Under the pieces are notes generated by a model that did not search any database, was not told the origin of the DNA, and worked only from the letters and a program-made list of their open reading frames with translations. This document shows positions 26,061 through 35,123 of a stretch of DNA of 64,000 bases, one piece after another; position 1 is the stretch's first letter; each line of letters opens with the position of its first letter. The position numbers and the translations under genes were made by a program. Source of the DNA: Dermabacter indicis (lineage in GTDB: Bacteria > Actinomycetota > Actinomycetes > Actinomycetales > Dermabacteraceae); contig CYUG01000012.1 in NCBI GenBank assembly GCA_001403775.1, positions 148,016-212,015 on the forward strand. The letters run 5' to 3'.

Positions 26061-27353
26061 CTAGCAAGGTTCGGCGATGATCGCGACCCTTTGGCCGCCG
26101 GCCCGCGTCGCGATCAGGGTTGCCGAGCCCGACGCGCGGCGATCGAGCTTGAGGTCGCAGCGCAGGCGCGCCGGATTGATGTCCATGCCGCGCTTCTTCA
26201 CTTCGAGCGTGCCCACCTCGAGCTCGCGCAGCCGCGCCGCGATCTTCTTGACCGTAAACGGCATCACTTCTCGCACTCGAAACGCGCGCGCGAGAGGCGA
26301 GGCGAGAGCCGCTTCGGAAGCCACATCGCTGCTGAGGTAGGCAATCGACTCCTCAATCGTGTGCGCCCCAAGCTTCCTCGCGAGCGTCCCGAGAAGCCCC
26401 GATCGGATCACGGCGCCGTCGGGCTCCCACAAGAACTCTCCAATTGCACCCACGGGCGGAGTGCGCAGCTCAGCCTCGTCGAGAGAATCAGGCACGAGCT
26501 GGGCCGGGCCACCGTCGGAACCGAGAACGAGGGCGGAGCGGGTGATCACGGCGCCCTCGGGGAGGGCGCCCGACGGTCCGACGGTTGCCTCGCCCGGCAC
26601 CGCGAGCTTTCCCTTTCCCACGCGCCTCGCGAGCGGGCCGAAGTACATGCAGGCCTCGAGAACCTGGCCGCGCCAGCTCACCCACTGCGTCTCGGTTCCC
26701 TCGACTAGATGCTCGTGGTCGATCGCGGGTGCGAGTTTCGCCCCCACCGCGCCGATCTGCTCGGCAGCCGCACGCACGAACGACAAAGGGGGTGCGGCCT
26801 CCTCGGGATCGTGCATGCGGGCCGTGCGGCCGCGGCGAGTTTCGCGTCGAGCAGGATCGAACCACACGGCGTCCACGCGCGAGAAATCGAAATCTTCGGC
26901 GCGGCCGAGTTCGATGTGCGCATTTGGAAAGGACCGCACGTTCACGGTCGCGAACGCGGCCGTTTCCTCATCGCGCTCAACGCCAACAACATCGAGGGCG
27001 AGCCCCGCCTTCGCGATCGTGTCGCCGCCGAGGCCGCAGCCGAGATCGGCTACGCGCGCCATGCCTGCGTCGCGAAAACGTGCAGCGTGATGCGCGGCAA
27101 CTTCGAGACGCGTCGCCTGCTCGAGGCCATGCGCGGTGAAAAGCATGCGGCTCGCAAGGTCTCCGAATTTCTCGCGCGCTTTCGCACGCAGACGCGACTG
27201 GGTGAGGGCCGCCGCGATGAGTTCGGGGGAGTGGCCCTCGCCGCGCAGACGCTGTGAGAGTGCAAGAGAGCCCTCCTCGGTGTACTCGGGAAGAGAATCG
27301 AGGAGGGCCATGCCCTCGGGCGTGAGGAGCTGCGAAAGACCGGAAGAACTCAT
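26061..27353 (-). CDS. Class I SAM-dependent methyltransferase with THUMP-like C-terminal domain
   Basis: 430 residues from the ATG at 27353 behind GGAGGGC. SAM-binding motif VADLGCGLGGD at about residue 98, VGVERDEET for the ribose-binding acid, and WFDPARR as the motif IV equivalent. The C-terminal 100 residues match the THUMP-like domain found in actinobacterial proteins of this group, suggesting an RNA substrate, though none is established to my knowledge. It starts 22 bp after the sugar-permease gene and may be co-transcribed with it. A copy of the dispersed 15-base word lies inside, encoding GEATVGPSG. Confidence 0.8.
   Translation of the reverse strand: MSSSGLSQLLTPEGMALLDSLPEYTEEGSLALSQRLRGEGHSPELIAAALTQSRLRAKAREKFGDLASRMLFTAHGLEQATRLEVAAHHAARFRDAGMARVADLGCGLGGDTIAKAGLALDVVGVERDEETAAFATVNVRSFPNAHIELGRAEDFDFSRVDAVWFDPARRETRRGRTARMHDPEEAAPPLSFVRAAAEQIGAVGAKLAPAIDHEHLVEGTETQWVSWRGQVLEACMYFGPLARRVGKGKLAVPGEATVGPSGALPEGAVITRSALVLGSDGGPAQLVPDSLDEAELRTPPVGAIGEFLWEPDGAVIRSGLLGTLARKLGAHTIEESIAYLSSDVASEAALASPLARAFRVREVMPFTVKKIAARLRELEVGTLEVKKRGMDINPARLRCDLKLDRRASGSATLIATRAGGQRVAIIAEPC
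26575..26589 (-). repeat. Dispersed motif GGCAACCGTCGGACC inside methyltransferase gene
   Basis: An exact copy of the 15-base word on the coding strand. A further GACGG at 26573-26577 and CGTCGG next to it give a partial second arm. It is read in the frame that gives ATVGP, as in larC and moeZ. Confidence 0.75.
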
Positions 27354-27375
27354 GCCCTCCAGGCTACGCGACCGA

Positions 27376-28293
27376 CTACTTGAGTGAGCCCGCGCTGAGG
27401 CCACCAACGATGCGACGCTGGAATACGAGCACCATGATGATGAGCGGAACGGTGACGATCAAGCCCGCTGCCATCTTGGTGCCATACGGGGTATCGAACT
27501 GCGAGATACCCGAGAATTTCGAGATCGCCACGTTCGCGGTTTGCATCGCGGGGTCGTTGACCATCGTGAGGGCAATGAGGAATTCGTTCCACGCGGCGAT
27601 GAACGTGATGATCGCGGTCGTGAAAATGCCCGGCGTCGCAAGCGGGAGGATGATGCGCGTGAACGCCCCAAAGCGGGTCGTGCCATCGACCATCGCGGCC
27701 TGTTCGAGCTCCACGGGAAGCTGGCGGAAGAACGCGTTGAGGTTCCACACGGCGAGCGGGAGCGCGAAGCTGATCGTGGGCAGGATCATCGCCTGGTAGG
27801 TGTTGATCCAGTTGATCGGCGCCCAATCGTATCCGCCGCTAAAGAGCTTGAGGAGCGGAACAATAAGCGTGATCACGGGGAACATCGAGGTGGAAACGAT
27901 CGCGAACATCACGAGCACCTTGCCCCAGAAGTTGAGGCGCGCGAGGGCGTAGGCGCCGGCGGTGCCGAGCACGAGCACGAGGAGGGTCGTGCCGCCCGCG
28001 ACGATGAGGGAGTTGAGAAGGGCCCTGCCGAAGTTATTCGCCGGGTCGAACACAGCCGCGAAGTTCTCGAACGAGATGGGGTTCGGGATCAGGTCGGTCG
28101 AGCGGCCCATGGTGGGAAGCCGCAGCGCGCTCACGAGCATCCAGTAAAACGGCGCGAGGCAGTAGATGAGGATGAAAGCAACTCCGAGGCCGACGACGAT
28201 TTTCGCCCACAGATTGCTTTTTTTCTTTTTGGGCGTGAGAGGCGTGCGGGGAGTGTCAGTTTCGGTTGCGGTGGTGGTAGCGGCGGTGCTCAC
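27376..28293 (-). CDS. Carbohydrate ABC transporter permease, MalG type
   Basis: Inner-membrane permease of 305 residues with six predicted segments after a 30-residue cytosolic N-terminus rich in Thr and ending in KKKK. The EAA loop EQAAMVDGTTRFGAFTRIILPLA (in two pieces around residue 213) docks with the ATPase; the C-terminus QRRIVGGLSAGSLK is typical for MalG. The ATG overlaps the partner permease stop by 4 bp. There is no ATPase gene in the operon, so a shared MsiK-type ATPase elsewhere is likely, as in other actinobacteria. The sugar is unknown. Confidence 0.9.
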   Translation of the reverse strand: MSTAATTTATETDTPRTPLTPKKKKSNLWAKIVVGLGVAFILIYCLAPFYWMLVSALRLPTMGRSTDLIPNPISFENFAAVFDPANNFGRALLNSLIVAGGTTLLVLVLGTAGAYALARLNFWGKVLVMFAIVSTSMFPVITLIVPLLKLFSGGYDWAPINWINTYQAMILPTISFALPLAVWNLNAFFRQLPVELEQAAMVDGTTRFGAFTRIILPLATPGIFTTAIITFIAAWNEFLIALTMVNDPAMQTANVAISKFSGISQFDTPYGTKMAAGLIVTVPLIIMVLVFQRRIVGGLSAGSLK

Positions 28294-29288
28294 GGCATGC
28301 TCCCCTCGGTCACGGTGGCGTTTTTATCGGCGAGCAGGCTTGCGCGCTTCTTTTTCTTCTTCGGCTTTCGCTCGGCGCTATCGCCGAGCACATCCGCACC
28401 GAGCAGCTTGATGAACACGAAGGCTACGAGGCAGATGTAGCAGAACAGCACGATCGAATACGAGGACGCCATGCCGTAGTTGGTCTTCGTTGCGGCATCT
28501 TGCGCGAGCATCGAGAGGGTCTGGCCCGACTCAAGCCGTCCAAGGAGCACGTACGGGAGGTCGAACATGCGCATCGCATCGAGCATGCGGAAGAGCACGG
28601 CGACCACGAGCACGGGGCGGATCATGGGAAGCGTGATGCGCCAGAAGGTCTGCCAGCGGTTCGCGCCGTCCACCTTTGCCGCCTCGTAGACCTGTTCGTC
28701 GATCGTCTGGAGGCCCGCGAGGGTCAAGAGACCGATGTACGGGGCCGTCTTCCAAATATCGGCGATGAGGACCGCGGCTTTTGCTTGCCACCCTTCGGTC
28801 GTCCACAACACCTGATGCTGGAGGAGCTTGTTCGCGATGCCGTTCGCATCGAAAATGAGCTGCCACATGAGGGCCGACACGACCGTGGGGATCGCCCAGG
28901 GCACGAGGATTGAGGCACGAATGAGGCCCGTGGCACGCATGGCGCGCGCCATGATGAGCGCCATCGCGACACCAAGAATGGTCTCGATGGTCACGCCGAT
29001 GATCGTGAAAAGCGTGGTGTTCCAAAACGCGTTCCAGAAGCCCGCACCCGCGCCCACGGACGTGAAGGCATCGATGTAGTTCTGGAGCCCTACGAACGTG
29101 TCGCCCTGCTTGATGAAGCCGGTCTCGGGATCGATCCCGCCGCCCGCGACGAAGAATGACTGCCACACGGACAGCACGAGCGGAAAACCCACGACGATCG
29201 CGAGAAGGAGCAAGGTGGGTAGGAGCAGTAAGTAGGCGAGACGCCCCTCGCCCCTCGGTGCTGGTGGTTTGGGCATGTGCTTTCCCAT
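28290..29288 (-). CDS. Carbohydrate ABC transporter permease, MalF type
   Basis: 332 residues. Six membrane segments, with an extracytoplasmic loop between the first two (GGIDPETGFIKQGDTFVGL region), the EAA loop YEAAKVDGANRWQTFWRITLP and a lysine-rich cytosolic tail (RKPKKKKKR) that is longer than usual. Forms the membrane pore with the MalG-type partner. The start could also be the ATG at 29276. Separated from the binding-protein gene by a stem-loop at 29307-29343. Confidence 0.88.
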   Translation of the reverse strand: MGKHMPKPPAPRGEGRLAYLLLLPTLLLLAIVVGFPLVLSVWQSFFVAGGGIDPETGFIKQGDTFVGLQNYIDAFTSVGAGAGFWNAFWNTTLFTIIGVTIETILGVAMALIMARAMRATGLIRASILVPWAIPTVVSALMWQLIFDANGIANKLLQHQVLWTTEGWQAKAAVLIADIWKTAPYIGLLTLAGLQTIDEQVYEAAKVDGANRWQTFWRITLPMIRPVLVVAVLFRMLDAMRMFDLPYVLLGRLESGQTLSMLAQDAATKTNYGMASSYSIVLFCYICLVAFVFIKLLGADVLGDSAERKPKKKKKRASLLADKNATVTEGSMP

Positions 29289-29300
29289 CCTGGTTCGAGC

Positions 29301-29343
29301 AAAAACGCTGGACCCGCAGCGGTTCGACCTCCGCGGGCCCAGC
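29301..29343 (-). terminator. Intra-operon attenuating terminator
   Basis: On the minus strand GCTGGGCCCGC, a 15-base loop and GCGGGTCCAGC form an 11-bp stem with one mismatch, followed by GTTTTTG. It lies between the binding-protein gene and its permeases, the usual place for a leaky terminator that makes more binding protein than permease. Confidence 0.65.
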
Positions 29344-29357
29344 CTGTTAGCGGTGCG

Positions 29358-30665
29358 TTACGCCTGAAGTTCCTCGAGGGTCTTCTGGAGCGCGTCGAGC
29401 GATTCGTCGACCTCCTTCGAGCCGGAGAGCACGTTGTACGCCGCCTCCTGGATCGCCTGCGTCACGTCGCCATACTTGACGACCTGGGGGCGAGCGGTGC
29501 CGGCATCAACGGCCGCCTTGAGAGTCTGGTAATACGGGTACATCTCGAGCACCTCGGGGTCGTCGTACACGGCAGCGTGCGCCGGTGCCTCGCCGGTGGC
29601 GAGGGCCTGGGCCTTCTGCTGCTCTTCGCTCGCGAGGAACGCGATGAAGTCAATCGCCGTCCCCTTGTTCTTTGCAAATGCCGAGATGCCGTAGTTGAGG
29701 CCGCCGAGCGCGGTCGCCCCCTCGCTGTTGCCCACGCCCGGGACCGGGCACACGTCAAACTTGCCGTTGACCTTTGACGAGCCGTCCTCCGCGTTTGCCA
29801 TGTTCCACACGTACGGCCAGTTCTGGAGGAACGCGAGGCGGCCATCCTGGAAGGCCTGACGGCTTTCCTCTTCCTTGTAGGTGAGGGCTTCTTCGGGGAT
29901 GTACTTCTTGTCGAAGCCGTCCTTGGCGGCCTTGAGGCCTGCCTTCGCCTCGTTGGAATTTGCCTGCGGCTTTCCTTCTTTATCGAAGAGATCCTTGCCC
30001 GCCGACTTCGCGAGACCAGTGAGCTGCACCGTGAGACCCTCGTACTTCGAATACTGCGAGCCGAAGCCCAGAGAATCCTTGCCCTCCTCGGTTCCGCGGA
30101 TCGCTTCGATCATTTGGTACATCTCCTCGAAGTTCTTCGGGGGCTCGTTCGAGCCGGCAGCCTCGAGGAGGTCCTTGCGGTAGTAGAGGAGCTCGGCGTT
30201 CGTCGTGTAGGGCACGGCGTAGAGCTTGTCGAAATACTTGCCGGTCTCGACGGTCGAGGGGAGGAGACTATCGAGCTCGAACTTGTCTTCGGGAAGCTCG
30301 ACGACCCACTGCTGAGCTGCGAACTCGGCAGTCCACACGACGTCGAGGCCCAGGACCGTGTAGGCATCCGACTTCGCCTGCGCGTTATTGATGAGCTGGG
30401 AGCGCTGCTCGTCGGCCGATTCGGGGAGCTCGATGAGCGTGACTTCTTCGTCGGGGTGCTCGCTGTTCCACTTTTTAATGAATTCTTGGAACTTGCCGGT
30501 GTTGTCCTTACCGCGCACGACACTGATTGGGCCGCGCTCCTCGAAATCGGCTTTCGCCGCGCTACCGGAGCCACCAGAGGAATCACTGGAGCACGCAGCG
30601 AGGCCCGCGGCGGCGGCGCCAGCGGCGGAGGCTGCGAGGACTGAACGACGGGTGGGATTAAACAT
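29358..30665 (-). CDS. Sugar ABC transporter substrate-binding lipoprotein
   Basis: 435 residues from the ATG at 30665 behind GAAGGA. A Tat-like leader (NPTRRSVLAAS) and lipobox (GLAACSSD) anchor it outside the membrane. The mature protein has the MalE-type fold (LGLDVVWTAEFAAQQWVVELPED, split, and QDGRLAFLQNWPYVW). It captures an oligosaccharide for the two permeases downstream. The ligand cannot be read. The upstream in-frame extension has no start signal and overlaps the promoter region. Confidence 0.9.
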   Translation of the reverse strand: MFNPTRRSVLAASAAGAAAAGLAACSSDSSGGSGSAAKADFEERGPISVVRGKDNTGKFQEFIKKWNSEHPDEEVTLIELPESADEQRSQLINNAQAKSDAYTVLGLDVVWTAEFAAQQWVVELPEDKFELDSLLPSTVETGKYFDKLYAVPYTTNAELLYYRKDLLEAAGSNEPPKNFEEMYQMIEAIRGTEEGKDSLGFGSQYSKYEGLTVQLTGLAKSAGKDLFDKEGKPQANSNEAKAGLKAAKDGFDKKYIPEEALTYKEEESRQAFQDGRLAFLQNWPYVWNMANAEDGSSKVNGKFDVCPVPGVGNSEGATALGGLNYGISAFAKNKGTAIDFIAFLASEEQQKAQALATGEAPAHAAVYDDPEVLEMYPYYQTLKAAVDAGTARPQVVKYGDVTQAIQEAAYNVLSGSKEVDESLDALQKTLEELQA

Positions 30666-30681
30666 GAGGGAGTCCTTCCAC

Positions 30682-30707
30682 TGCGTTTCAAACGCATCGG
30701 TGCGTTT
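30682..30707. promoter_or_regulatory. Palindromic operator upstream of sugar ABC operon
   Basis: TGCGTTTCAAACGCA at 30682-30696 is a perfect 7-bp inverted repeat about one base, and TGCGTTT recurs at 30701-30707 as a third half-site. It lies 17 bp upstream of the binding-protein start and so could block transcription. A LacI- or TetR-type repressor is plausible; no candidate regulator is adjacent. Confidence 0.5.
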
Positions 30708-30849
30708 GGACCCGGGCTTCGTCACTCCGGGTGTCGCCCTCATTGTAGGCCATACGCGGCCCACCTCACATCTTGGGCGGTAAGCGCGCGACGTGTTGCG
30801 GGAGTGTACGTTGGTGAAAGATGACCGCCCTGTCACGAAAGATCTTTAA

Positions 30850-32136
30850 ATGCACGTGAGCCTCGACGAATGGCGTGCCACGGTTCTCGGCCTCGCCGCG
30901 CTCGCCCCCGACCACACGGAAGAAGCCCCACTTGAGGGGGCTCTTGGCAGGAGGCTCGCCGAACCCCTTACCGCGCGTATCCCCGCGCCGGAATTTCGCA
31001 TGAGCGCGATGGATGGTTTTGCGGTGAGCGTGCGAGAACTCGGTCTCGGGAAAGGGGAGTCCGACGCCTGCCCCGCGAGCCTCGAGGTGACGTGTGACAT
31101 CGCTGCGGGCCGAGCAGCCGTCGGCAATCGCAGACCGGGAACTGCCGCGCGCATCATGACGGGCGGGCTCCTGCCCGATGACCTCGACACGGTGATCCCG
31201 GTCGAATTCACCGATGCCGACCCCACTGCCGCTGAGGCCCCCGAGCGTATTGCGCTCACAATCCCCGAGGCCGAGCGCCCGAAAGCCCTCATGCCCGGGC
31301 GGCATGTGCGCGAGGTGGGCGAAGAGATTCCCGCGGGTGACCTCCTCGCGCGCAAGGGCGATTTCGTGACGCCTGAGCTCATCGGCATTGCGCTCTCGGT
31401 GGGCGTGACGCACGCGAGGCTTACGAAGCCGCGTAGGGTCTCGATCATCATGACGGGGGACGAACTCGTGACTGACTTGCGAGGAGATGCGGGTGCGCGG
31501 CGTGGCGCCGTCCTCGAATCGAACGGGCCGATGCTCCAGGCGGCGTGCGCGCGGCTCGGCGCGGAGGCGAGCATCCACCACGTGGGCGATAGCCCCTCCG
31601 AGCTCATCGGGCTTGCACGCTCGATCGCGCCGCGCCACGACCTCATCGTGACGACGGGCGGCGTGGGCTCCGGGGCGCGCGACGTGGTGAAGGCGGCGTT
31701 TGGCCAAGGCTTCGGCGAGCACAGGGGACTCGACTGTTCGAGGTTCGAACATCTCGCGATGCGCCCGGGCGGACCGCAAGGCGTGGGGCGCTTGCGTCTC
31801 GACCCCGACGAGAGCGGCGACGCGATCCCCATGGTGCACCTCCCAGGAACACCCGTCGGCGCCTTCACCGCGTTCCACCTGTTCGTCGCGCCCCTTCTCG
31901 GCTCACCCTCGAGGCCCACCACCCTCCCGCAGGACAACGTGCGCCGCGAAGCGAAACCCCTCAAACCAGGCGCGACCGTGAAGCCCGCCCACCTCACGAT
32001 CGAAAAAGGAAGCCTTATCGCGACCGAATGCGAAGGCCCGCGCCTTCGCCCCTTTGCCGAGGCCAATGCCCTCCTCATCCTCGAAAAAGACCGCGCGCGT
32101 GTTCTCTCGCTCGGCGGGAGTCTCGGCGCGCGATAG
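30850..32136 (+). CDS. moeA: Molybdopterin molybdenumtransferase MoeA (copy 1)
   Basis: Inserts molybdate into adenylated molybdopterin. 428 residues with the four MoeA domains: SAMDGFAV near residue 52, RIMTGGLLPDDLDTVIPVE, TGDELV, and the MPT-binding TTGGVGSG...D with LPGTPVGAF. The last motif is LPGNPVSAF in most homologues and in copy 2 at 45801; the changes make this the more divergent copy. No strong ribosome site; a 10-bp palindrome AAAGATCTTT lies immediately before the ATG. Followed by a DUF6457 gene. Confidence 0.92.
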   Translation: MHVSLDEWRATVLGLAALAPDHTEEAPLEGALGRRLAEPLTARIPAPEFRMSAMDGFAVSVRELGLGKGESDACPASLEVTCDIAAGRAAVGNRRPGTAARIMTGGLLPDDLDTVIPVEFTDADPTAAEAPERIALTIPEAERPKALMPGRHVREVGEEIPAGDLLARKGDFVTPELIGIALSVGVTHARLTKPRRVSIIMTGDELVTDLRGDAGARRGAVLESNGPMLQAACARLGAEASIHHVGDSPSELIGLARSIAPRHDLIVTTGGVGSGARDVVKAAFGQGFGEHRGLDCSRFEHLAMRPGGPQGVGRLRLDPDESGDAIPMVHLPGTPVGAFTAFHLFVAPLLGSPSRPTTLPQDNVRREAKPLKPGATVKPAHLTIEKGSLIATECEGPRLRPFAEANALLILEKDRARVLSLGGSLGAR

Positions 32137-32174
32137 GCCATAATGAGCAAAAGCCCACGCAAAGGAGAGACAGC

Positions 32175-32468
32175 ATGAGCCCCAAGGCCGATGACCCGAA
32201 GATGATCGAAGCCCTCCAGCGCTTCATTGATGCCTCCGCGAACGACGCGGGCTTCGAACCGCCGTTCACCGAGGCCGATCGCGACCTCATTCTCTCCCTC
32301 ACCGGCGTCGCCGCCCACACCGTCGTGCGTCCCGCGGGGCCCTTCGCATCGATGGTCGTTGGCTACCTCGTGGGCTCCGGCAAGGCCGAAAGCTGGGCCG
32401 ACGCCCACGACCAGGTCAAGCGCTTCGTGCGCGCCTACATCGGCGATCCCGTCGAAGGCGACAAGTGA
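32175..32468 (+). CDS. DUF6457 protein associated with molybdenum-cofactor genes
   Basis: 97-residue, all-helical cytosolic protein starting at the ATG at 32175 after AAAGGAGA. It matches the pattern of small DUF6457 proteins encoded beside, or fused to, MobA-type molybdenum cofactor guanylyltransferases (DLILSLTGVAAHTVVRPAGPFA core). Function is unknown. Here it follows moeA and overlaps the next gene by 4 bp (GTGA). No mobA is in the window. Confidence 0.7.
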   Translation: MSPKADDPKMIEALQRFIDASANDAGFEPPFTEADRDLILSLTGVAAHTVVRPAGPFASMVVGYLVGSGKAESWADAHDQVKRFVRAYIGDPVEGDK

Positions 32469-33112
32469 GCCCCGGATTCGACACGACGGGCGAAAAACCA
32501 CTCACCCTGCGCCCTGCAAGCGCACTGTGGATTCCCGCCGTCACGTGGGCGATCATCGCCTTCCTCCTCGGCGATGCGATCCTCAAGAACCGCTGGGACA
32601 CCGTGCTCCAGTTCGGTCCGTGGCTCGGCCTCGCCGCCTCCCTCGTGTGGCTCATCCTCTTCTCACCCGCCACCCTCGTCTACCCGGGCGGCGTCGTCGT
32701 TCGCAACGTCCTGCATGAATACAGCGCCCCCTACTCCGCGATCGATCACATCGGCCTCGGCGCCATGGTTTCGATTCGCGCGCACACCGAAAGCGGCACC
32801 ACCCGCACGGTCACCGCATGGAACGCCCCTGGCATTGGCCGCGACAAACCCGCTGACGCGCACGTACGCATCTCGGGCCGCGATCGCTACGCCGACCGCG
32901 GGCACATCAGCCCAGGCGAACGCCTCCGCAACGATCGAGAACGCTCGCCGTCACGCGTGCTCGTCCACGCGTGGGAAGGATGGCAGGTCAAGCACGAAAA
33001 AGATTCCGACGCCGGCCCGGGAACAGGCGTGCTCCACACCAAACCGAGGATCACCGCCCTCGCAATCCCCGCCGCGTTCCTCATTCTCGGGATTCTCACG
33101 TCGGCCCTCTAG
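32465..33112 (+). CDS. Membrane protein with PH-like (CFP-6 type) domain
   Basis: 215 residues. Two membrane segments at about 23-40 and 51-69 are followed by a beta-rich domain starting FSPATLVYPGGVVVRN, which has the look of actinobacterial bacterial-PH domains, then an unstructured charged region and a final hydrophobic segment (IPAAFLILGILTSAL). GTG start overlapping the DUF6457 stop. Function unknown; its placement in a Moco gene run may be incidental. Confidence 0.6.
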   Translation: MSPGFDTTGEKPLTLRPASALWIPAVTWAIIAFLLGDAILKNRWDTVLQFGPWLGLAASLVWLILFSPATLVYPGGVVVRNVLHEYSAPYSAIDHIGLGAMVSIRAHTESGTTRTVTAWNAPGIGRDKPADAHVRISGRDRYADRGHISPGERLRNDRERSPSRVLVHAWEGWQVKHEKDSDAGPGTGVLHTKPRITALAIPAAFLILGILTSAL

Positions 33113-33143
33113 CGTCGGACCTCAAAACTCCGCGTTAACGAAA

Positions 33144-33197
33144 CGGGCCGGGCCCCGCCCAACCCCGATCACTCGGGGGAGAGCGGAGCCCGGCCCG
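33144..33197. terminator. Bidirectional terminator hairpin
   Basis: CGGGCCGGGCCCCGC (33144-33158) pairs with GCGGAGCCCGGCCCG (33183-33197), 15 bp with one mismatch. It lies between the convergent PH-protein and binding-protein genes. T-runs are weak on both sides. Confidence 0.65.
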
Positions 33198-33212
33198 AAG
33201 CCGGAAAACCGA

Positions 33213-34919
33213 TCAGGCCTTCTTGCCCACGGCAGTCCAGTCAGTCGTCTCGAACTGCGCAGCGCCAACGTTCACAAAGCCTTCCGTGAGGCCAATGATC
33301 GTGGGAGACGCATAGAACGGAAGCACCGTGTAGGCCTTCGCCTGGGCACTCGAGAACTCGTTCGCGAGCTCCATGCGCTTCTTCGGGTCAAGCTCAGTCT
33401 GGATCTTCTTGTTGAGCTCGTCGACCTCCTTGGGGGCGTAACCCGTGAAGTTCTGGCCCGAATCCTTCAGGAACACGTTCGGGCCCGACTGCTCAGCGAA
33501 GAGCGTACCGCGCCAACCGAACGACACCGCAGCGAAGTGCCCCGGAATCACGTAGTCATCGAAGTACTTATCGCTCGGAACCGTCTGCAGATCGACCTTG
33601 AAGCCCACCGCGTTGAGGTTCGTCATCATCTGGCGAGCACGATCCTCGCTCGACTTCGTCTCCGCCGGAATGATGATCGAAAACGCGAGCGGCTTGCCGT
33701 CCTTCTCGTACACATCGCCGTTCTTCTCGTAGCCGGCCTCCTCGAGGAGCTTCTGCGAAGCCTCGGGATCGAACTTGAGGTCCGCGTACGAATCCTCGTA
33801 GCCCTCCTGGCCCGGCATGTAAATGAAGTTGTTCACGAGGATCACGGGCGACTCGAGCGGCTCCATGACCGCGCGCGCCACGGCGTTGCGGTCAATACCG
33901 CGGAAGATCGCCTCGCGCACCTTCTCGTCGCCGAGCGCGCCCTCGGCGCCACCCACGTTAAGCGTGAGGTGCGCCCACGAAAGACCATTCGACTTCTGAA
34001 TCACGGCGCTCTTGCGGCCCTTCGCCTGGCCGTACGTGTCGCCATCGGCGATCTCGATGTAGTCGAGCTCGCCGTTCACGAACGCCTGCGCCATGTTCTG
34101 CTGAGTCGTCACCTTGAACACGATCGTTTCGAGCTTCGGTGCACGGCCCCACCACTTGTCGTTGCGCGTCACGGTGATGACGCCGCCGGTCGCATCGATG
34201 TTGTCGACCTTGAACGGTCCACGCGTGAGGGTCGGCTCGGTCACCTGGCCGTTGAATGCCTCCGGGGTCTCCGAAATCGCCTTCGGAAGGTTCGGGTACA
34301 GGTACACGTTCCAGAACGGGAACGTCTCCGCGTACTCGATCTCCGCTTCGAAGTCGCTGATCTTACGGATCTCCTTGATCGAGCTCCAGCCATTCGTCGA
34401 GGCGGCCTGGTACTTCTCGTTCTCGCCGTTCATCGCCTTCTGCTGAGCAATGAGATCATCGACGGTCACCGGGGTACCATCGCTCCACACGGCCTTCTCG
34501 TTGTACTTCACCGTGACGATCTGCGGATCCTCGCTCGTGAGTTCCGCCGAGGTGATGTAATCGGTGTCAAGCTCAACCTCGCCATTCTCCGACGCCTTGA
34601 GCGGCGTTTGGGGGCACACGGTGTCCATGATCGCGGAAAGGGAAACCTCGTTGCCATCGATATGGTTTTGGTTCCAGTTCGCGGGGATCTGAGCGATAGA
34701 AATGGTGAACGTGCCGCCGTCGGCGACCTGGTCGTAATCGACTCGTTCCCAGGCGGTCGAAGGGAGCTTCATCTGCTCCTCAACGGCCTTGTCGTTCGCG
34801 GCGCTTGCCTGCTTCGCCCGCTCCTCGGCGCTCTGCTGCGAGCACGCGGTCAGTGCCGCGGCAGCGCCAGTCAGGGCCGTGCCCTGGAGGAAGAGGCGGC
34901 GGGTACTTGTGAAAGCCAT
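33213..34919 (-). CDS. Oligopeptide ABC transporter substrate-binding lipoprotein (paralogue 1)
   Basis: 568 residues from the ATG at 34919 behind GAAAGG. Leader TRRLFLQGTALTG with lipobox LTACSQ. SBP family 5 fold (Opp/Dpp): WKGYT-equivalent region, VTRNDKWWGRAPKLE, QQNMAQAFVNGELD and KVREAIFRGIDRNAVAR. It is a close paralogue of the next gene upstream (35124-36854). A terminator hairpin separates the two, so this gene may be expressed at a different level or from its own promoter within 34920-35048. Ligand probably peptides; unproved. Confidence 0.88.
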   Translation of the reverse strand: MAFTSTRRLFLQGTALTGAAAALTACSQQSAEERAKQASAANDKAVEEQMKLPSTAWERVDYDQVADGGTFTISIAQIPANWNQNHIDGNEVSLSAIMDTVCPQTPLKASENGEVELDTDYITSAELTSEDPQIVTVKYNEKAVWSDGTPVTVDDLIAQQKAMNGENEKYQAASTNGWSSIKEIRKISDFEAEIEYAETFPFWNVYLYPNLPKAISETPEAFNGQVTEPTLTRGPFKVDNIDATGGVITVTRNDKWWGRAPKLETIVFKVTTQQNMAQAFVNGELDYIEIADGDTYGQAKGRKSAVIQKSNGLSWAHLTLNVGGAEGALGDEKVREAIFRGIDRNAVARAVMEPLESPVILVNNFIYMPGQEGYEDSYADLKFDPEASQKLLEEAGYEKNGDVYEKDGKPLAFSIIIPAETKSSEDRARQMMTNLNAVGFKVDLQTVPSDKYFDDYVIPGHFAAVSFGWRGTLFAEQSGPNVFLKDSGQNFTGYAPKEVDELNKKIQTELDPKKRMELANEFSSAQAKAYTVLPFYASPTIIGLTEGFVNVGAAQFETTDWTAVGKKA

Positions 34920-35048
34920 GATGGCCTTTCTCGAGACTAATGGATGGAATTGCAGTCTCAATTTTACCGCTCGCTCACCATCGCCGCCAATAAAAGCCCT
35001 GCTGAGAGCATGTGTTGTGGGGCAATAAACACTGTTGTGAACAACGGT

Positions 35049-35085
35049 GGCCCCGCCCTCCCGCGCAGTGCGGGAAAGCGGGGCC
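35049..35085 (-). terminator. Stem-loop between the two binding-protein genes
   Basis: GGCCCCGC (35049-35056) pairs with GCGGGGCC (35078-35085), and an inner CCCGC/GCGGG stem extends it. It lies 39 bp past the stop of the upstream binding-protein gene on the minus strand. There is no long T-run, so it may attenuate rather than stop transcription. Confidence 0.55.
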
Positions 35086-35123
35086 ATAACGGTGCGAGAA
35101 GCGAATGCTTCGCGCGAAATTTA

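Noticed and set aside
30838..30847. AAAGATCTTT palindrome just before moeA copy 1
   Set aside because: It overlaps the start region and is most simply a weak ribosome site with a chance symmetry.
32175..33112. Long plus-strand reading frame across the DUF6457 and PH-protein genes continuing antisense through the peptide-binding gene
   Set aside because: Arg/Pro/Ala-rich composition typical of an out-of-frame reading of high-GC DNA, and it conflicts with three well-supported genes.
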